64,000 nucleotides of DNA from Parietaria judaica (Eukaryota; Streptophyta; Magnoliopsida; Rosales; Urticaceae), in NCBI GenBank assembly GCA_954871525.1, contig OX940871.1, forward strand, positions 14,042,532-14,106,531, read 5' to 3'. Shown here piece after piece: positions 9,700-22,299 of the stretch. The notes beneath the pieces are model-generated. The model saw only the letters and a program-made list of their open reading frames with translations, did not search any database and was not told where the DNA came from. Each line of letters opens with the position of its first letter. Within the stretch, counting starts at the first letter, position 1. Made by a program: the position numbers and the translations under genes.

Positions 9700-12600
9700 T
9701 TGAGCACTTAAAAAGTTTGTTATAAGAGTTCACATTTTTTCGTAAAAACTAAGTCGAATAGGTTTCGAAATATAGTTCGTGAACCATATTCATTAATCTA
9801 ACACTATATTAAGGGTATTGAGCACATAAAAATTTCTTTTGCGAGTTCGCATTTTTGAATAAAAAAATAGTCGAATAAGTTTTGAAACATAGTTAATGAC
9901 CCATATCTATTATTTTAACACTATATTAAGGGTATTGATCACATTAAAATATAATTTTGCGTGTTCACATTTTTTCCCAAAAACTAAGTCGAATAGTATT
10001 CGAAACATCTTTTTTGACCCATATCCATCGTTTTAACACTATATTTAGGGTTATGAGAACATAAGAAATTTGTTTCGTGAGTTCACATTTTTGCGTAAAA
10101 ACTAAGTCGAATAGGTTACGAAATATAGTTCATGACCCATATCCATTGTTTTAAACACTACATTAAGGGTATTAAGCACATTAAAAGTTTGGTTTGGGAG
10201 TTCACATTTTTGCGTAAAAACTACATCGAATAGGTTTTAAAAAATAGTTCGTGATCCTTGTACATTGTTTTAAACACTATATTATGGATATTGAGCACTT
10301 AAAAAGTTTGTTTTGCGAGTTCACATTTTGGCTTAAAAACTAAGTTGAATAAGTTTCGAAACATAGTTCTTGACCCATGTCCATTCATTTTACACTATAT
10401 TTAGTGAAATTAGAACATAAAAAGTTTGGTTTGCGAGTTCACAATATTTTCTTAAAAACTAAGCCGAATTGGTTTCGAAACATAACTCGCGACCCGTATC
10501 CATTATTTTAATAATATTTTAAGGGTATTGAGCACTTAAAAAGTTTGTTATAAGAGTTCACATTTTTTCGTAAAAACTAAGTCGAATAGGTTTCGAAATA
10601 TAGTTCGTGAACCATATTCATTAATCTAACACTATATTAAGGGTATTGAGCACATAAAAATTTCTTTTGCGAGTTCGCATTTTTGAATAAAAAAATAGTC
10701 GAATAAGTTTTGAAACATAGTTAATGACCCATATCTATTATTTTAACACTATATTAAGGGTAATGATCACATTAAAATATAATTTTGCGTGTTCACATTT
10801 TTTCCCAAAAACTAAGTCGAATAGTATTCGAAACATCTTTTTTGACCCATATCCATCGTTTTAACACTATATTTAGGGTTATGAGAACATAAGAAATTTG
10901 TTTCGTGAGTTCACATTTTTGCGTAAAAACTAAGTCGAATAGGTTACGAAATATAGTTCATGACCCATATCCATTGTTTTAAACACTACATTAAGGGTAT
11001 TAAGCACATTAAAAGTTTGGTTTGGGAGTTCACATTTTTGCGTAAAAACTACATCGAATAGGTTTTAAAAAATAGTTCGTGATCCTTGTACATTGTTTTA
11101 AACACTATATTATGGATAATGAGCACTTAAAAAGTTTGTTTTGCGAGTTCACATTTTGGCTTAAAAACTAAGTTGAATAAGTTTCGAAACATAGTTCTTG
11201 ACCCATGTCCATTCATTTTACACTATATTTAGTAAAATTAGAACATAAAAAGTTTGGTTTGCGAGTTCACAATATTTTCTTAAAAACTAAGCCGAATTGG
11301 TTTCGAAACATAACTCGCGACCCGTATCCATTATTTTAATAATATTTTAAGGGTATTGAGCACTTAAAAAGTTTGTTATAAGAGTTCACATTTTTTCGTA
11401 AAAACTAAGTCGAATAGGTTTCGAAATATAGTTCGTGAACCATATTCATTAATCTAACACTATATTAAGGGTATTGAGCACATAAAAATTTCTTTTGCGA
11501 GTTCGCATTTTTGAATAAAAAAATAGTCGAATAAGTTTTGAAACATAGTTAATGACCCATATCTATTATTTTAACACTATATTAAGGGTATTGATCACAT
11601 TAAAATATAATTTTTCGTGTTCAAATTTTTTCCCAAAACCTAAGTCGAATAGTATTCGAAACATCTTTTTTGACCCATATCCATCGTTTTAACACTATAT
11701 TTAGGGTTATGAGAACATAAGAAATTTGTTTCGTGAGTTCACATTTTTGCGTAAAAACTAAGTCGAATAGGTTACGAAATATAGTTCATGACCCATATCC
11801 ATTGTTTTAAACACTACATTAAGGGTATTAAGCACATTAAAAGTTTGGTTTGGGAGTTCACATTTTTGCGTAAAAACTTCATCGAATAGGTTTTAAAAAA
11901 TAGTTCGTGATCCTTGTACATTTTTTTAAACACTATATTATGGATATTGAGCACTTAAAAAGTTTGTTTTGCGAGTTCACATTTTGGCTTAAAAACTAAG
12001 TTGAATAAGTTTCGAAACATAGTTCTTGACCCATGTCCATTCATTTTACACTATTTTTTAGTGAAATTAGAACATAAAAAGTTTGGTTTGCGAGTTCACA
12101 ATATTTTCTTAAAAACTAAGCCGAATTGGTTTCGAAACATAACTCGCGACCACCCGTATCCATTATTTTAACAATATTTTAAGGATATTGAGCACTTAAA
12201 AAGTTTGTTTTAAGAGTTCACATTTTTTCGTAAAAACTAAGTCGAATAGGTTTCGATATATAGTTCGTGAACCATATTCATTAATCTAACACTATATTAA
12301 GGGTATTGAGCACATACAAATTTCTTTTGCGAGTTCGCATTTTTGAGTAAAAAATTAGTCGAATAAGTTGCGAAACATAGTTAATGACCCATATCTATTA
12401 ATTTAACACTATATTAAGGGTATTGATCACATTAAAAGATAATTTTGCGTGTTCACATTTTTTCCCAAAAACTAAGTTGAATAGTATTCGAAACATCTTT
12501 TTTGACCCATATCCATCGTTTTAACACTATATTTAGGGTTATGAGAACATAAGAAATTTTGTTTCGTGAGTTCACATTTTTGCGTAAAAACTAAGTCGAA

Positions 12601-13600
12601 CAGGTTACGAAACATAGTTCATGACCCATATCCATTGTTTTAAACACTACATTAAGGGTATTAAGCACATTAAAAGTTTGGTTTGGGAGTTCACATTTTT
12701 GCGTAAAAACAACATCGAATAGGTTTTAAAACATAGTTCGTGATCCTTGTACATTGTTTTAAACACTATATTATGGATATTGAGCACTTAAAAAGTTTGT
12801 TTTGCGAGTTGACATTTTGGCTTAAAAACTAAGTTGAATAAGTTTCGAAACATAGTTCTTGACCCATGTCCATTAATTTTACACTATATTTAGTGAAATT
12901 AGAACATAAAAAGTTTGGTTTGCGAGTTCACAATATTTTCTTAAAAACTAAACCGAATTGGTTTCGAAACATAACTCGCGACCCGTAACCATTATTTTAA
13001 CAATATTTTAAGGATATTGAGCACTTAAAAAGTTTGTTTTAAGAGTTCACATTTTTTCGTAAAAACTAAGTCGAACAGGTTTCGAAATATAGTTCGTGAA
13101 CCATATTCATTAATCTAACACTATATTAAGGGTATTGAGCACATAAAAATTTCTTTTGCGAGTTCGCATTTTTGAATAAAAAATTTGTCGAATAAGTTTC
13201 GAAACATAGTTAATGACCCATATCTATTATTTTAACACTATATTAAGGGTATTGATCACATTAAAATATAATTTTGCGTGTTCACATTTTGTCCCAAAAA
13301 CTAAGTCGAATAGTATTCGAAACATCTTTTTTGACCCATATCCATCGTTTTAACACTATATTTAGGGTATTGAGAACATAAGAAATTTGTTTCGTGAGTT
13401 CACATTTTTGCGTAAAAACTAAGTCGAATAGGTTACGAAATATAGTTCATGACCCATATCCATTGTTTTAAACACTACATTAAGGGTATTAAGCACATTA
13501 AAAGTTTGGTTTGGGAGTTCACATTTTTGCGTAAAAACTACATCGAATAGGTTTTAAAACATAGTTCGTGATCCTTGTACATTGTTTTAAACACTATATT
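9700..13600. repeat. Block duplication, 8-unit offset, copy 2
   Basis: It matches copy 1 up to about 12.45 kb and copy 3 over nearly its full length (offset 6630-6631 bp). Additional variants shared only with copy 3 include TAATGATCAC (10761 and 17392), AACAACATCG in B (about 12.7 and 19.3 kb), CCATTAATTTT in C, CCCGTAACC in D, TCGAACAGG in A and E, and TTTTGTCCCAAAA in G (13291 and 19922). Edges are approximate. Confidence 0.83.
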
Positions 13601-16299
13601 ATGGATATTGAGCACTTAAAAAGTTTGTTTTGCGAGTTGACATTTTGGCTTAAAAACTAAGTTGAATAAGTTTCGAAACATAGTTCTTGACCCATGTCAA
13701 TTCATTTTACACTATATTTAGTGAAATTAGAACATAAAAAGTTTGGTTTGCGAGATCACAATATTTTCTTAAAAACTAAACCGAATTGGTTTCGAAACAT
13801 AACTCGCAACCCGTATCCATTATTTTAACAATATTTTAAGGGTATTGAGCACTTTAAAAGTTTGTTTTAAGAGTTCACATTTTTTCGTAAAAACTAAGTC
13901 GAATAGGTTTCGAAATATAGTTCGTGAACCATATTCATTAATCTAACACTATATTAAGGGTATTGAGCACATAAAAATTTCTTTTGCGAGTTCGCATTTT
14001 TGAGTAAAAAATTAGTCGAATAAGTTTCGAAACATAGTTAATGACCCATATCTATTAATTTAACACTATATTAAGGGTATTGATCACATTAAAAGATAAT
14101 TTTGCGTGTTCACATTTTTTCCCAAAAACTAAGTCGAATAGTATTCGAAACATCTTTTTTGACCCATATCCATCGTTTTAACACTATATTTAGGGTTATG
14201 AGAACATAAGAAATTTGTTTCGTGAGTTCACATTTTTGCGTAAAAACTAAGTCGAATAGGTTACGAAACATAGTTCATGACCCATATCCATTGTTTTAAA
14301 CACTACATTAAGGGTATTAAGCACATTAAAAGTTTTGTTTGGGAGTTCACATTTTTGCGTAAAAACTACATCGAATAGGTTTTAAAACATAGTTCGTGAT
14401 CCTTGTACATTGTTTTAAACACTATATTATGGATATTGAGCACTTAAAAAGTTTGTTTTGCGAGTTGACATTTTGGCTTAAAAACTAAGTTGAATAAGTT
14501 TCGAAACATAGTTCTTGACCCATGTCCATTCATTTTATACTATATTTAGTGAAATTAGAACATAAAAAGTTTGGTTTGCGAGTTCACAATATTTTCTTAA
14601 AAACTAAGCCGAATCGGTTTCGAAACATAACTCGCGACCCGTATCCATTATTTTAACAATATTTTAAGGGTATTGAGCACTTAAAAAGTTTGTTTTAAGA
14701 GTTCACATTTTTTCGTAAAAACTAAGTCGAATAGGTTTCGAAATATAGTTCGTGAACCATATTCATTAATCTAACACTATATTAAGGGTATTGAGCACAT
14801 AAAAATTTCTTTTGCGAGTTCGCATTTTTGAGTAAAAAATTAGTCGAACAAGTTTCGAAACATAGTTAATGACCCATATCTATTAATTTAACACTATATT
14901 AAGGGTATTGATCACATTAAAAGATAATTTTGCGTGTTCACATTTTTTCCCAAAAACTAATTCGAATAGTATTCGAAACATCTTTTTTGACCCATATCCA
15001 TCGTTTTAACACTATATTTAGGGTTATGAGAACATAAGAAATTTGTTTCGTGAGTTCACATTTTTGCGTAAAAACTAAGTCGAATAGGTTACGAAACATA
15101 GTTCATGACCCATATCCATTGTTTTAAACACTACATTAAGGGTATTAAGCACATTAAAAGTTTGGTTTGGGAGTTCACATTTTTGCGTAAAAACTACATC
15201 GAATAGGTTTTAAAACATAGTTCGTGATCCTTGTACATTGTTTTAAACACTATATTATGGATATTGAGCACTTAAAAAGTTTGTTTTGCGAGTTGACATT
15301 TTGGCTTAAAAACTAAGTTGAATAAGTTTCGAAACATAGTTCTTGACCCATGTCCATTCATTTTACACTATATTTAGTGAAATTAGAACATAAAAAGTTT
15401 GGTTTGCGAGTTCACAATATTTTCTTAAAAACTAAGCCGAATTGGTTTCGAAACATAACTCGCGACCCGTATCCATTATTTTAACAATATTTTAAGGGTA
15501 TTGAGCACTTAAAAAGTTTGTTTTAAGAGTTCACATTTTTTCGTAAAAACTAAGTCGAATAGGTTTCGAAATATAGTTCGTGAACCATATTCATTAATCT
15601 AACACTATATTAAGGGTATTGAGCACATAAAAATTTCTTTTGCGAGTTCGCATTTTTGAATAAAAAATTTGTCGAATAAGTTTCGAAACATAGTTAATGA
15701 CCCATATCTATTATTTTAACACTATATTAAGGGTATTGATCACATTAAAAGATAATTTTGCGTGTTCACAATTTTTCCCAAAAACTAAGTCGAATAGTAT
15801 TCGGAACATCTTTTTTGACCCATATCCATCGTTTTAACACTATATTTAGGGTTATGAGAACATAAGAAATTTGTTTCGTGAGTTCACATTTTTGCGTAAA
15901 AACTAACTCGAATAGGTTACGAAACATAGTTCATGACCCCATATCCATTGTTTTAAACACTACATTAAGGGTATTAAGCACATTAAAAGTTTGGTTTGGG
16001 AGTTCACATTTTTGCGTAAAAACTACATCGAATAGGTTTTAAAACATAGTTCGTGATCCTTGTACATTGTTTTAAACACTATATTATGGATATTGAGCAC
16101 TTAAAAAGTTTGTTTTGCGAGTTCACATTTTGGCTTAAAAACTAAGTTGAATAAGTTTCGAAACATAGTTCTTGACCCATGTCCATTCATTTTACACTAT
16201 TTTTTAGTGAAATTAGAACATAAAAAGTTTGGTTTGCGAGTTCACAATATTTTCTTAAAAACTAAGCCGAATTGGTTTCGAAACATAACTCGCGACCCG

Positions 16300-19200
16300 T
16301 ATCCATTATTTTAATAATATTTTAAGGGTATTGAGCACTTAAAAAGTTTGTTATAAGAGTTCACATTTTTTCGTAAAAACTAAGTCGAATAGGTTTCGAA
16401 ATATAGTTCGTGAACCATATTCATTAATCTAACACTATATTAAGGGTATTGAGCACATAAAAATTTCTTTTGCGAGTTCGCATTTTTGAATAAAAAAATA
16501 GTCGAATAAGTTTTGAAACATAGTTAATGACCCATATCTATTATTTTAACACTATATTAAGGGTAATGATCACATTAAAATATAATTTTGCGTGTTCACA
16601 TTTTTTCCCAAAAACTAAGTCGAATAGTATTCGAAACATCTTTTTTGACCCATATCCATCGTTTTAACACTATATTTAGGGTTATGAGAACATAAGAAAT
16701 TTGTTTCGTGAGTTCACATTTTTGCGTAAAAACTAAGTCGAATAGGTTACGAAATATAGTTCATGACCCATATCCATTGTTTTAAACACTACATTAAGGG
16801 TATTAAGCACATTAAAAGTTTGGTTTGAGAGTTCACATTTTTGCGTAAAAACTACATCGAATAGGTTTTAAAAAATAGTTCGTGATCCTTGTACATTGTT
16901 TTAAACACTATATTATGGATATTGAGCACTTAAAAAGTTTGTTTTGCGAGTTCACATTTTGGCTTAAAAACTAAGTTGAATAAGTTTCGAAACATAGTTC
17001 TTGACCCATGTCCATTCATTTTACACTATATTTAGTGAAATTAGAACATAAAAAGTTTGGTTTGCGAGTTCACAATATTTTCTTAAAAACTAAGCCGAAT
17101 TGGTTTCGAAACATAACTCGCGACCCGTATCCATTATTTTAATAATATTTTAAGGGTATTGAGCACTTAAAAAGTTTGTTATAAGAGTTCACATTTTTTC
17201 GTAAAAACTAAGTCGAATAGGTTTCGAAATATAGTTCGTGAACCATATTCATTAATCTAACACTATATTAAGGGTATTGAGCACATAAAAATTTCTTTTG
17301 CGAGTTCGCATTTTTGAATAAAAAAATAGTCGAATAAGTTTTGAAACATAGTTAATGACCCATATCTATTATTTTAACACTATATTAAGGGTAATGATCA
17401 CATTAAAATATAATTTTGCGTGTTCACATTTTTTCCCAAAAACTAAGTCGAATAGTATTCGAAACATCTTTTTTGACCCATATCCATCGTTTTAACACTA
17501 TATTTAGGGTTATGAGAACATAAGAAATTTGTTTCGTGAGTTCACATTTTTGCGTAAAAACTAAGTCGAATAGGTTACGAAATATAGTTCATGACCCATA
17601 TCCATTGTTTTAAACACTACATTAAGGGTATTAAGCACATTAAAAGTTTGGTTTGGGAGTTCACATTTTTGCGTAAAAACTACATCGAATAGGTTTTAAA
17701 AAATAGTTCGTGATCCTTGTACATTGTTTTAAACACTATATTATGGATAATGAGCACTTAAAAAGTTTGTTTTGCGAGTTCACATTTTGGCTTAAAAACT
17801 AAGTTGAATAAGTTTCGAAACATAGTTCTTGACCCATGTCCATTCATTTTACACTATATTTAGTGAAATTAGAACATAAAAAGTTTGGTTTGCGAGTTCA
17901 CAATATTTTCTTAAAAACTAAGCCGAATTGGTTTCGAAACATAACTCGCGACCCGTATCCATTATTTTAATAATATTTTAAGGGTATTGAGCACTTAAAA
18001 AGTTTGTTATAAGAGTTCACATTTTTTCGTAAAAACTAAGTCGAATAGGTTTCGAAATATAGTTCGTGAACCATATTCATTAATCTAACACTATATTAAG
18101 GGTATTGAGCACATAAAAATTTCTTTTGCGAGTTCGCATTTTTGAATAAAAAAATAGTCGAATAAGTTTTGAAACATAGTTAATGACCCATATCTATTAT
18201 TTTAACACTATATTAAGGGTATTGATCACATTAAAATATAATTTTTCGTGTTCAAATTTTTTCCCAAAACCTAAGTCGAATAGTATTCGAAACATCTTTT
18301 TTGACCCATATCCATCGTTTTAACACTATATTTAGGGTTATGAGAACATAAGAAATTTGTTTCGTGAGTTCACATTTTTGCGTAAAAACTAAGTCGAATA
18401 GGTTACGAAATATAGTTCATGACCCATATCCATTGTTTTAAACACTACATTAAGGGTATTAAGCACATTAAAAGTTTGGTTTGGGAGTTCACATTTTTGC
18501 GTAAAAACTTCATCGAATAGGTTTTAAAAAATAGTTCGTGATCCTTGTACATTTTTTTAAACACTATATTATGGATATTGAGCACTTAAAAAGTTTGTTT
18601 TGCGAGTTCACATTTTGGCTTAAAAACTAAGTTGAATAAGTTTCGAAACATAGTTCTTGACCCATGTCCATTCATTTTACACTATTTTTTAGTGAAATTA
18701 GAACATAAAAAGTTTGGTTTGCGAGTTCACAATATTTTCTTAAAAACTAAGCCGAATTGGTTTCGAAACATAACTCGCGACCACCCGTATCCATTATTTT
18801 AACAATATTTTAAGGATATTGAGCACTTAAAAAGTTTGTTTTAAGAGTTCACATTTTTTCGTAAAAACTAAGTCGAATAGGTTTCGATATATAGTTCGTG
18901 AACCATATTCATTAATCTAACACTATATTAAGGGTATTGAGCACATACAAATTTCTTTTGCGAGTTCGCATTTTTGAGTAAAAAATTAGTCGAATAAGTT
19001 GCGAAACATAGTTAATGACCCATATCTATTAATTTAACACTATATTAAGGGTATTGATCACATTAAAAGATAATTTTGCGTGTTCACATTTTTTCCCAAA
19101 AACTAAGTTGAATAGTATTCGAAACATCTTTTTTGACCCATATCCATCGTTTTAACACTATATTTAGGGTTATGAGAACATAAGAAATTTTGTTTCGTGA

Positions 19201-20200
19201 GTTCACATTTTTGCGTAAAAACTAAGTCGAACAGGTTACGAAACATAGTTCATGACCCATATCCATTGTTTTAAACACTACATTAAGGGTATTAAGCACA
19301 TTAAAAGTTTGGTTTGGGAGTTCACATTTTTGCGTAAAAACAACATCGAATAGGTTTTAAAACATAGTTCGTGATCCTTGTACATTGTTTTAAACACTAT
19401 ATTATGGATATTGAGCACTTAAAAAGTTTGTTTTGCGAGTTGACATTTTGGCTTAAAAACTAAGTTGAATAAGTTTCGAAACATAGTTCTTGACCCATGT
19501 CCATTAATTTTACACTATATTTAGTGAAATTAGAACATAAAAAGTTTGGTTTGCGAGTTCACAATATTTTCTTAAAAACTAAACCGAATTGGTTTCGAAA
19601 CATAACTCGCGACCCGTAACCATTATTTTAACAATATTTTAAGGATATTGAGCACTTAAAAAGTTTGTTTTAAGAGTTCACATTTTTTCGTAAAAACTAA
19701 GTCGAACAGGTTTCGAAATATAGTTCGTGAACCATATTCATTAATCTAACACTATATTAAGGGTATTGAGCACATAAAAATTTCTTTTGCGAGTTCGCAT
19801 TTTTGAATAAAAAATTTGTCGAATAAGTTTCGAAACATAGTTAATGACCCATATCTATTATTTTAACACTATATTAAGGGTATTGATCACATTAAAATAT
19901 AATTTTGCGTGTTCACATTTTGTCCCAAAAACTAAGTCGAATAGTATTCGAAACATCTTTTTGACCCATATCCATCGTTTTAACACTATATTTAGGGTAT
20001 TGAGAACATAAGAAATTTGTTTCGTGAGTTCACATTTTTGCGTAAAAACTAAGTCGAATAGGTTACGAAATATAGTTCATGACCCATATCCATTGTTTTA
20101 AACACTACATTAAGGGTATTAAGCACATTAAAAGTTTGGTTTGGGAGTTCACATTTTTGCGTAAAAACTACATCGAATAGGTTTTAAAACATAGTTCCCG
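16300..20200. repeat. Block duplication, 8-unit offset, copy 3
   Basis: Copy of 9.7-13.6 kb at an offset of 6630-6631 bp, with the same private variants. The similarity begins in the middle of the unit at 15837, whose first half instead resembles the unit at 5905, and decays in the unit at 19983. That unit carries its own private insertion, TTCCCGTGATCC, in B and ATTATTGATATTG in C. Edges are approximate. Confidence 0.82.
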
Positions 20201-22299
20201 TGATCCTTGTACATTGTTTTAAACACTATATTATTGATATTGAGCACTTAAAAAGTTTGTTTTGCCAGTTGACATTTTGGCTTAAAAACTAAGTTGAATA
20301 AGTTTCGAAACATAGTTCTTGACCCATGTCCATTCATTTTACACTATATTTAGTGAAATTAGAACATAAAAAGTTTGGTTTGCGAGTTCACAATATTTTC
20401 TTAAAAACTAAGCCGAATTGGTTTCGAAACATAACTCGCGACCCGTATCCATTATTTTAACAATATTTTAAGGGTATTGAGCACTTAAAAAGTTTGTTTT
20501 AAGAGTTCACATTTTTTCGTAAAAACTAAGTCGAATAGGTTTCGAAATATAGTTCGTGAACCATATTCATTAATCTAACACTATATTAAGGGTATTGAGC
20601 AGATAAAAATTTCTTTTGCGAGTTCGCATTTTTGAGTAAAAAATTAGTCGAATAAGTTTCGAAACATAGTTAATGACCCATATCTATTAATTTAACACTA
20701 TATTAAGGGTATTGATCACATTAAAAGATAATTTTGCGTGTTCACATTTTTTCCCAAAAACTAAGTCGAATAGTATTCGAAACATCTTTTTTGACCCATA
20801 TCCATCGTTTTAACACTATATTTAGGGTTATGAGAACATAAGAAATTTGTTTCGTGAGTTCACATTTTTGCGTAAAAACTAAGTCGAATAGGTTACGAAA
20901 CATAGTTCATGACCCCATATCCATTGTTTTAAACACTACATTAAGGGTATTAAGCACATTAAAAGTTTGGTTTGGGAGTTCACATTTTTGCGTAAAAACT
21001 ACATCGAATAGGTTTTAAAACATAGTTCGTGATCCTTGTACATTGTTTTAAACACTATATTATTGATATTGAGCACTTAAAAAGTTTGTTTTGCCAGTTG
21101 ACATTTTGGCTTAAAAACTAAGTTGAATAAGTTTCGAAACATAGTTCTTGACCCATGTCCATTCATTTTACACTATATTTAGTGAAATTAGAACATAAAA
21201 AGTTTGGTTTGCGAGTTCACAATATTTTCTTAAAAACTAAGCCGAATTGGTTTCGAAACATAACTCGCGACCCGTATCCATTATTTTAACAATATTTTAA
21301 GGGTATTGAGCACTTAAAAAGTTTGTTTTAAGAGTTCACATTTTTTCGTAAAAACTAAGTCGAATAGGTTTCAAAATATAGTTCGTGAACCATATTCATT
21401 AATCTAACACTATATTAAGGGTATTGAGCACATAAAAATTTCTTTTGCGAGTTCGCATTTTTGAATAAAAAATTTGTCGAATAAGTTTCGAAACATAGTT
21501 AATGACCCATATCTATTAATTTAACACTATATTAAGGGTATTGATCACATTAAAAGATAATTTTGCGTGTTCACATTTTTTCCCAAAAACTAAGTCGAAT
21601 AGTATTCGAAACATCTTTTTTGACCCATATCCATCGTTTTAACCCTATATTTAGGGTTATGAGAACATAAGAAATTTGTTTCGTGAGTTCACATTTTTGC
21701 GTAAAAACTAAGTCGAATAGGTTACGAAACATAGTTCATGACCCATATCCATTGTTTTAAACACTACATTAAGGGTATTAAGCACATTAAAAGTTTGGTT
21801 TGGGAGTTCACATTTTTGCGTAAAAACTACATCGAATAGGTTTTAAAACATAGTTCGTGATCCTTGTACATTGGTTTAAACACTATATTATGGATATTGA
21901 GCACTTAAAAAGTTTGTTTTGCGAGTTGACATTTTGGCTTAAAAACTAAGTTGAATAAGTTTCGAAACATAGTTCTTGACCCATGTCCATTCATTTTACA
22001 CTATATTTAGTGAAATTAGAACATAAAAAGTTTGGTTTGCGAGTTCACAATATTTTCTTAAAAACTAAGCCGAATTGGTTTCGAAACATAACTCGCGACC
22101 CGTATCCATTATTTTAACAATATTTTAAGGGTATCGAGCACTTAAAAAGTTTGTTTTAAGAGTTCATATTTTTTCGTAAAAACTAAGTCGAATAGGTTTC
22201 GAAATATAGTTCGTGAACCATATTCATTAATCTAACACTATATTAAGGGTATTGAGCACATAAAAATTTCTTTTGCGAGTTCGCATTTTTGAATAAAAA

